DNA of 6,704 nt from Pseudomonadota bacterium (lineage in GTDB: Bacteria > Pseudomonadota > Gammaproteobacteria > Burkholderiales > Sulfuricellaceae). The stretch is taken from assembly GCA_021783895.1 (NCBI GenBank), contig JAJXTJ010000070.1, positions 1-6,704 of the forward strand, written 5' to 3'. Both the position numbers and the translations under genes were made by a program. Of the stretch, positions 5,562 to 6,704 are shown in pieces; position 1 is the stretch's first letter, and the number at the start of each line of letters is the position of its first letter. Below the pieces are notes generated by a model that had not been told where the DNA came from, ran no database searches, and saw nothing but the letters and a program-made list of their open reading frames with translations.

Positions 5562-5574
5562 TATATTTTAAGGA
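5562..5574 (+). promoter_or_regulatory. Possible -10 and ribosome binding site of the cytochrome c gene
   Basis: TATATT (5562-5567) is a fair -10 hexamer with only a poor -35 (CTGAAG at 5540-5545, 16 bp away). AAGGA (5570-5574) is a good Shine-Dalgarno core but sits 11 bases before the ATG, slightly long. If the -10 were used, the start would fall at or inside the Shine-Dalgarno, so the gene may rely on an upstream promoter instead. Confidence 0.25.
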
Positions 5575-5585
5575 TACTAAACATC

Positions 5586-6200
5586 ATGAAACAAAAGAAC
5601 ACCAGATACGCATTGTTGGCATGTAGTGCTTTATTCAGCCTTTCTGTGGCAACAGGCGCAAGCGCCGCTGCAGTGACTGATAGCTGCGTTAGCTGTCATG
5701 GCGTGGATGGCGCCAACTCAACAGCGGATGTGCCAAACATCGGCGGTTATTCCGCAACCTACATTACTGCCAGCCTGAAGTCATTCAAGAAAAAGGAAAG
5801 GCCTTGCGTTGTGGCAACAGTCGAGACTGGCGCCAAGAAGGGCACTAAAACAGACATGTGTCAAGTGGCTAATGGCATGTCTGATGCCGACGTGAAGCAA
5901 GTGTCCGATTTTTTTGCCGGCAAGCCATTTGTTCGTACCGCGAACGCGTTTGACGCTGCAAAAGCCGCACAGGGTAAGACACACTTCAAGTCGTGCGACG
6001 GTTGCCATTCTGAAGGCGGCAGCGTTCCGGATGACGACGCCGGCATTCTGGCGGGCCAGAAGACCGCTTACATAGCAGAGCAAATCAAGCTGTTCCAGGG
6101 AGGCAAGCGCCCGATTCCCAAGAAGATGAAGGCGAAACTGGATCTGATGGATGCAACCGCCATCGACCAGATCATAAACTATCTGGCAAGCGAAAAGTAA
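5586..6200 (+). CDS. Periplasmic di-heme cytochrome c (c4 / FccA / NirB-like)
   Basis: This 204-aa exported electron carrier has two class I cytochrome c domains. A signal peptide (positive start, hydrophobic 8-22, ASA cleavage near 25-28) directs it to the periplasm, where both hemes would be attached at CVSCH (C34, C37, H38) and CDGCH (C137, C140, H141). Likely axial methionines are M91 (TDMCQVANGMS) and M181 (RPIPKKMKAKL), by analogy with the di-heme subunit FccA of flavocytochrome c sulfide dehydrogenase, which has a similar KKM-x-x-KL stretch. The second domain has HSEGGSVPDDDAGILAGQ. Domain 1 has two extra cysteines, C74 and C92, which could form a disulfide. It sits 92 bases after a nirS remnant, and di-heme c4-type cytochromes such as NirB accompany nirS elsewhere, so it was plausibly an electron donor to nitrite reductase. 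The present partner is unknown. Confidence 0.85.
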   Translation: MKQKNTRYALLACSALFSLSVATGASAAAVTDSCVSCHGVDGANSTADVPNIGGYSATYITASLKSFKKKERPCVVATVETGAKKGTKTDMCQVANGMSDADVKQVSDFFAGKPFVRTANAFDAAKAAQGKTHFKSCDGCHSEGGSVPDDDAGILAGQKTAYIAEQIKLFQGGKRPIPKKMKAKLDLMDATAIDQIINYLASEK

Positions 6201-6219
6201 ACCTGATCGCCTACCACAG

Positions 6220-6243
6220 CCCTGCCCTTAAGGGCAGGGTTTC
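6220..6243 (+). terminator. Palindromic hairpin, probable first terminator after the cytochrome gene
   Basis: CCCTGCCCTTAAGGGCAGGG (6220-6239) is a perfect 20-base palindrome, 8 bp of it GC-rich around TTAA, followed by a short T-run (TTT). It starts 19 bases after the stop codon. The T-run is brief, so termination may be partial, and the stronger hairpin downstream would act as backup. Confidence 0.6.
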
Positions 6244-6280
6244 AAGGGTGCGGTTTGGGGCGCTCACCCCTGCCAGACTG

Positions 6281-6314
6281 AAATACACCGGCCTGAAAAC
6301 CGGTGTATTTTTTT
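6281..6314 (+). terminator. Strong rho-independent terminator
   Basis: A perfect 11-bp stem, AAATACACCGG (6281-6291) with CCGGTGTATTT (6300-6310), encloses an 8-base loop (CCTGAAAA) and continues into seven T residues (6308-6314). The A-rich start of the left arm pairs with the T-run, so it could also work on the minus strand. It closes the cytochrome transcription unit. Confidence 0.92.
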
Positions 6315-6704
6315 GTTCTAAAGCCGCGTCGAAAAAAGTAGAAGAAGCAGCCATTTTTGTCCAAAACGGCTTATGGCGTTAGCCATCCGGAGGTGAATGG
6401 TTTTGGTGAATTGCCAAACCCACCTGCACCTGCCCGAAGGATACTCAACGTGAGTGCATCACGCCGTATGTTCAGTCAGGCCGCCCCATCTCATCCGGGA
6501 TCTTTCAACTGCTGCCGGCACTCGGCTTTCAGCCCGCCATAATCAGCCACGGCAAACCGAGGGCTGGATTTTAGCCTTCCCGGTCTCTGTGCTAATAAGT
6601 TGAGAGTTCCCCCGGCTATGCCGGGGTGGCAGTAGAAGTTCGACATTTGCTGGAGTCATTCCGACCGCTCGCGTTGTCGGTTGTCACGCGAAATGGAATT
6701 GGTT
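6315..6704. other. Gene-free, hairpin-rich stretch, identity unknown
   Basis: I see no convincing gene in these 390 bases on either strand. Hairpins are frequent: ATGGC-N4-GCCAT (6373-6386); a longer bulged stem pairing 6391-6395 with 6421-6425 and 6399-6406 with 6414-6420; GGCT/AGCC pairs at 6524-6534 and 6562-6576; a perfect CCCCGGC-TAT-GCCGGGG (6610-6626); and CCGAC/GTCGG (6661-6680). A short minus-strand frame, from an ATG at about 6658 to a stop near 6542, has no recognisable domain. The stretch could be the non-coding end of a mobile element cut by the window edge, or a structured RNA. The sequence alone does not decide. Confidence 0.4.
6610..6626. repeat. Perfect GC-rich hairpin
   Basis: CCCCGGC and GCCGGGG pair perfectly across a TAT loop, and GTGGCAGTAG follows. 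No T-run follows on the plus strand, so it is not a classical terminator. GC-rich hairpins of this size with a short conserved flank resemble REP-type elements or the subterminal hairpins of some insertion sequences. Only one copy is visible here. Confidence 0.5.

Noticed and set aside
6373..6386. Integron attC-like core (GTTAGCC with a paired inverse)
   Set aside because: The core does not satisfy GTTRRRY, and no integrase or cassette array is present.
6357..6542. Plus-strand 61-codon frame starting with TTG
   Set aside because: No ribosome site, no domain, proline- and serine-rich composition, and it crosses several hairpins.
1..6704. CRISPR array, tRNA or rRNA gene
   Set aside because: No regularly spaced direct repeats, no cloverleaf and no conserved rRNA segments were seen on either strand.

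Overview
The window looks like a betaproteobacterial chromosome segment from a facultative anaerobe or denitrifier. The basis is protein flavour (UbiT, NrdD/NrdG, cytochrome cd1 and FccA/NirB-like cytochrome sequences), moderate-to-high GC and FNR/NrdR-style control DNA. No rRNA or other taxonomic marker is present, so the lineage is an inference.

Layout. Positions 1-115 look like the end of a mobile element that has cut off a minus-strand RIO-type kinase gene (81-440). That gene lies 8 bases downstream of a yehS/DUF1456 gene (449-916), and both are probably served by a minus-strand promoter at 1004-1032. Going right on the plus strand, ubiT (1137-1616; O2-independent ubiquinone synthesis) is followed by an elaborate control region (1660-1732). 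This holds a sigma70-like promoter, two NrdR-type boxes 31 bp apart, a possible FNR-type site and several overlapping inverted repeats. It precedes a class III (anaerobic) ribonucleotide reductase operon: nrdD (1801-3849), a 64-codon gene (3885-4079) and nrdG (about 4148-4849).

Main point. The 682-aa NrdD ends just after its zinc-binding segment and has no glycyl-radical site. The RVMGY glycyl-radical motif is instead encoded by the separate small gene, in another frame, with its own Shine-Dalgarno sequence and ATG. The reductase therefore appears to be split, with the radical-bearing domain supplied in trans and presumably activated by NrdG, much as GrcA/YfiD supplies a spare radical domain to pyruvate formate-lyase.

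Right of nrdG is decayed accessory DNA: an IS3-family orfA without orfB (4935-5234), then the last ~60 codons of a cytochrome cd1 nitrite reductase gene (nirS) with frame-shifting lesions (5309-5493), then an intact exported di-heme cytochrome c (5586-6200) of the type that can serve NirS, with strong terminators behind it. The last ~390 bases hold no convincing gene but several hairpins.

Together the intact genes support anaerobic life (quinone and deoxynucleotide synthesis without oxygen, periplasmic electron transfer), while the nitrite reductase beside them has been reduced to a stub.
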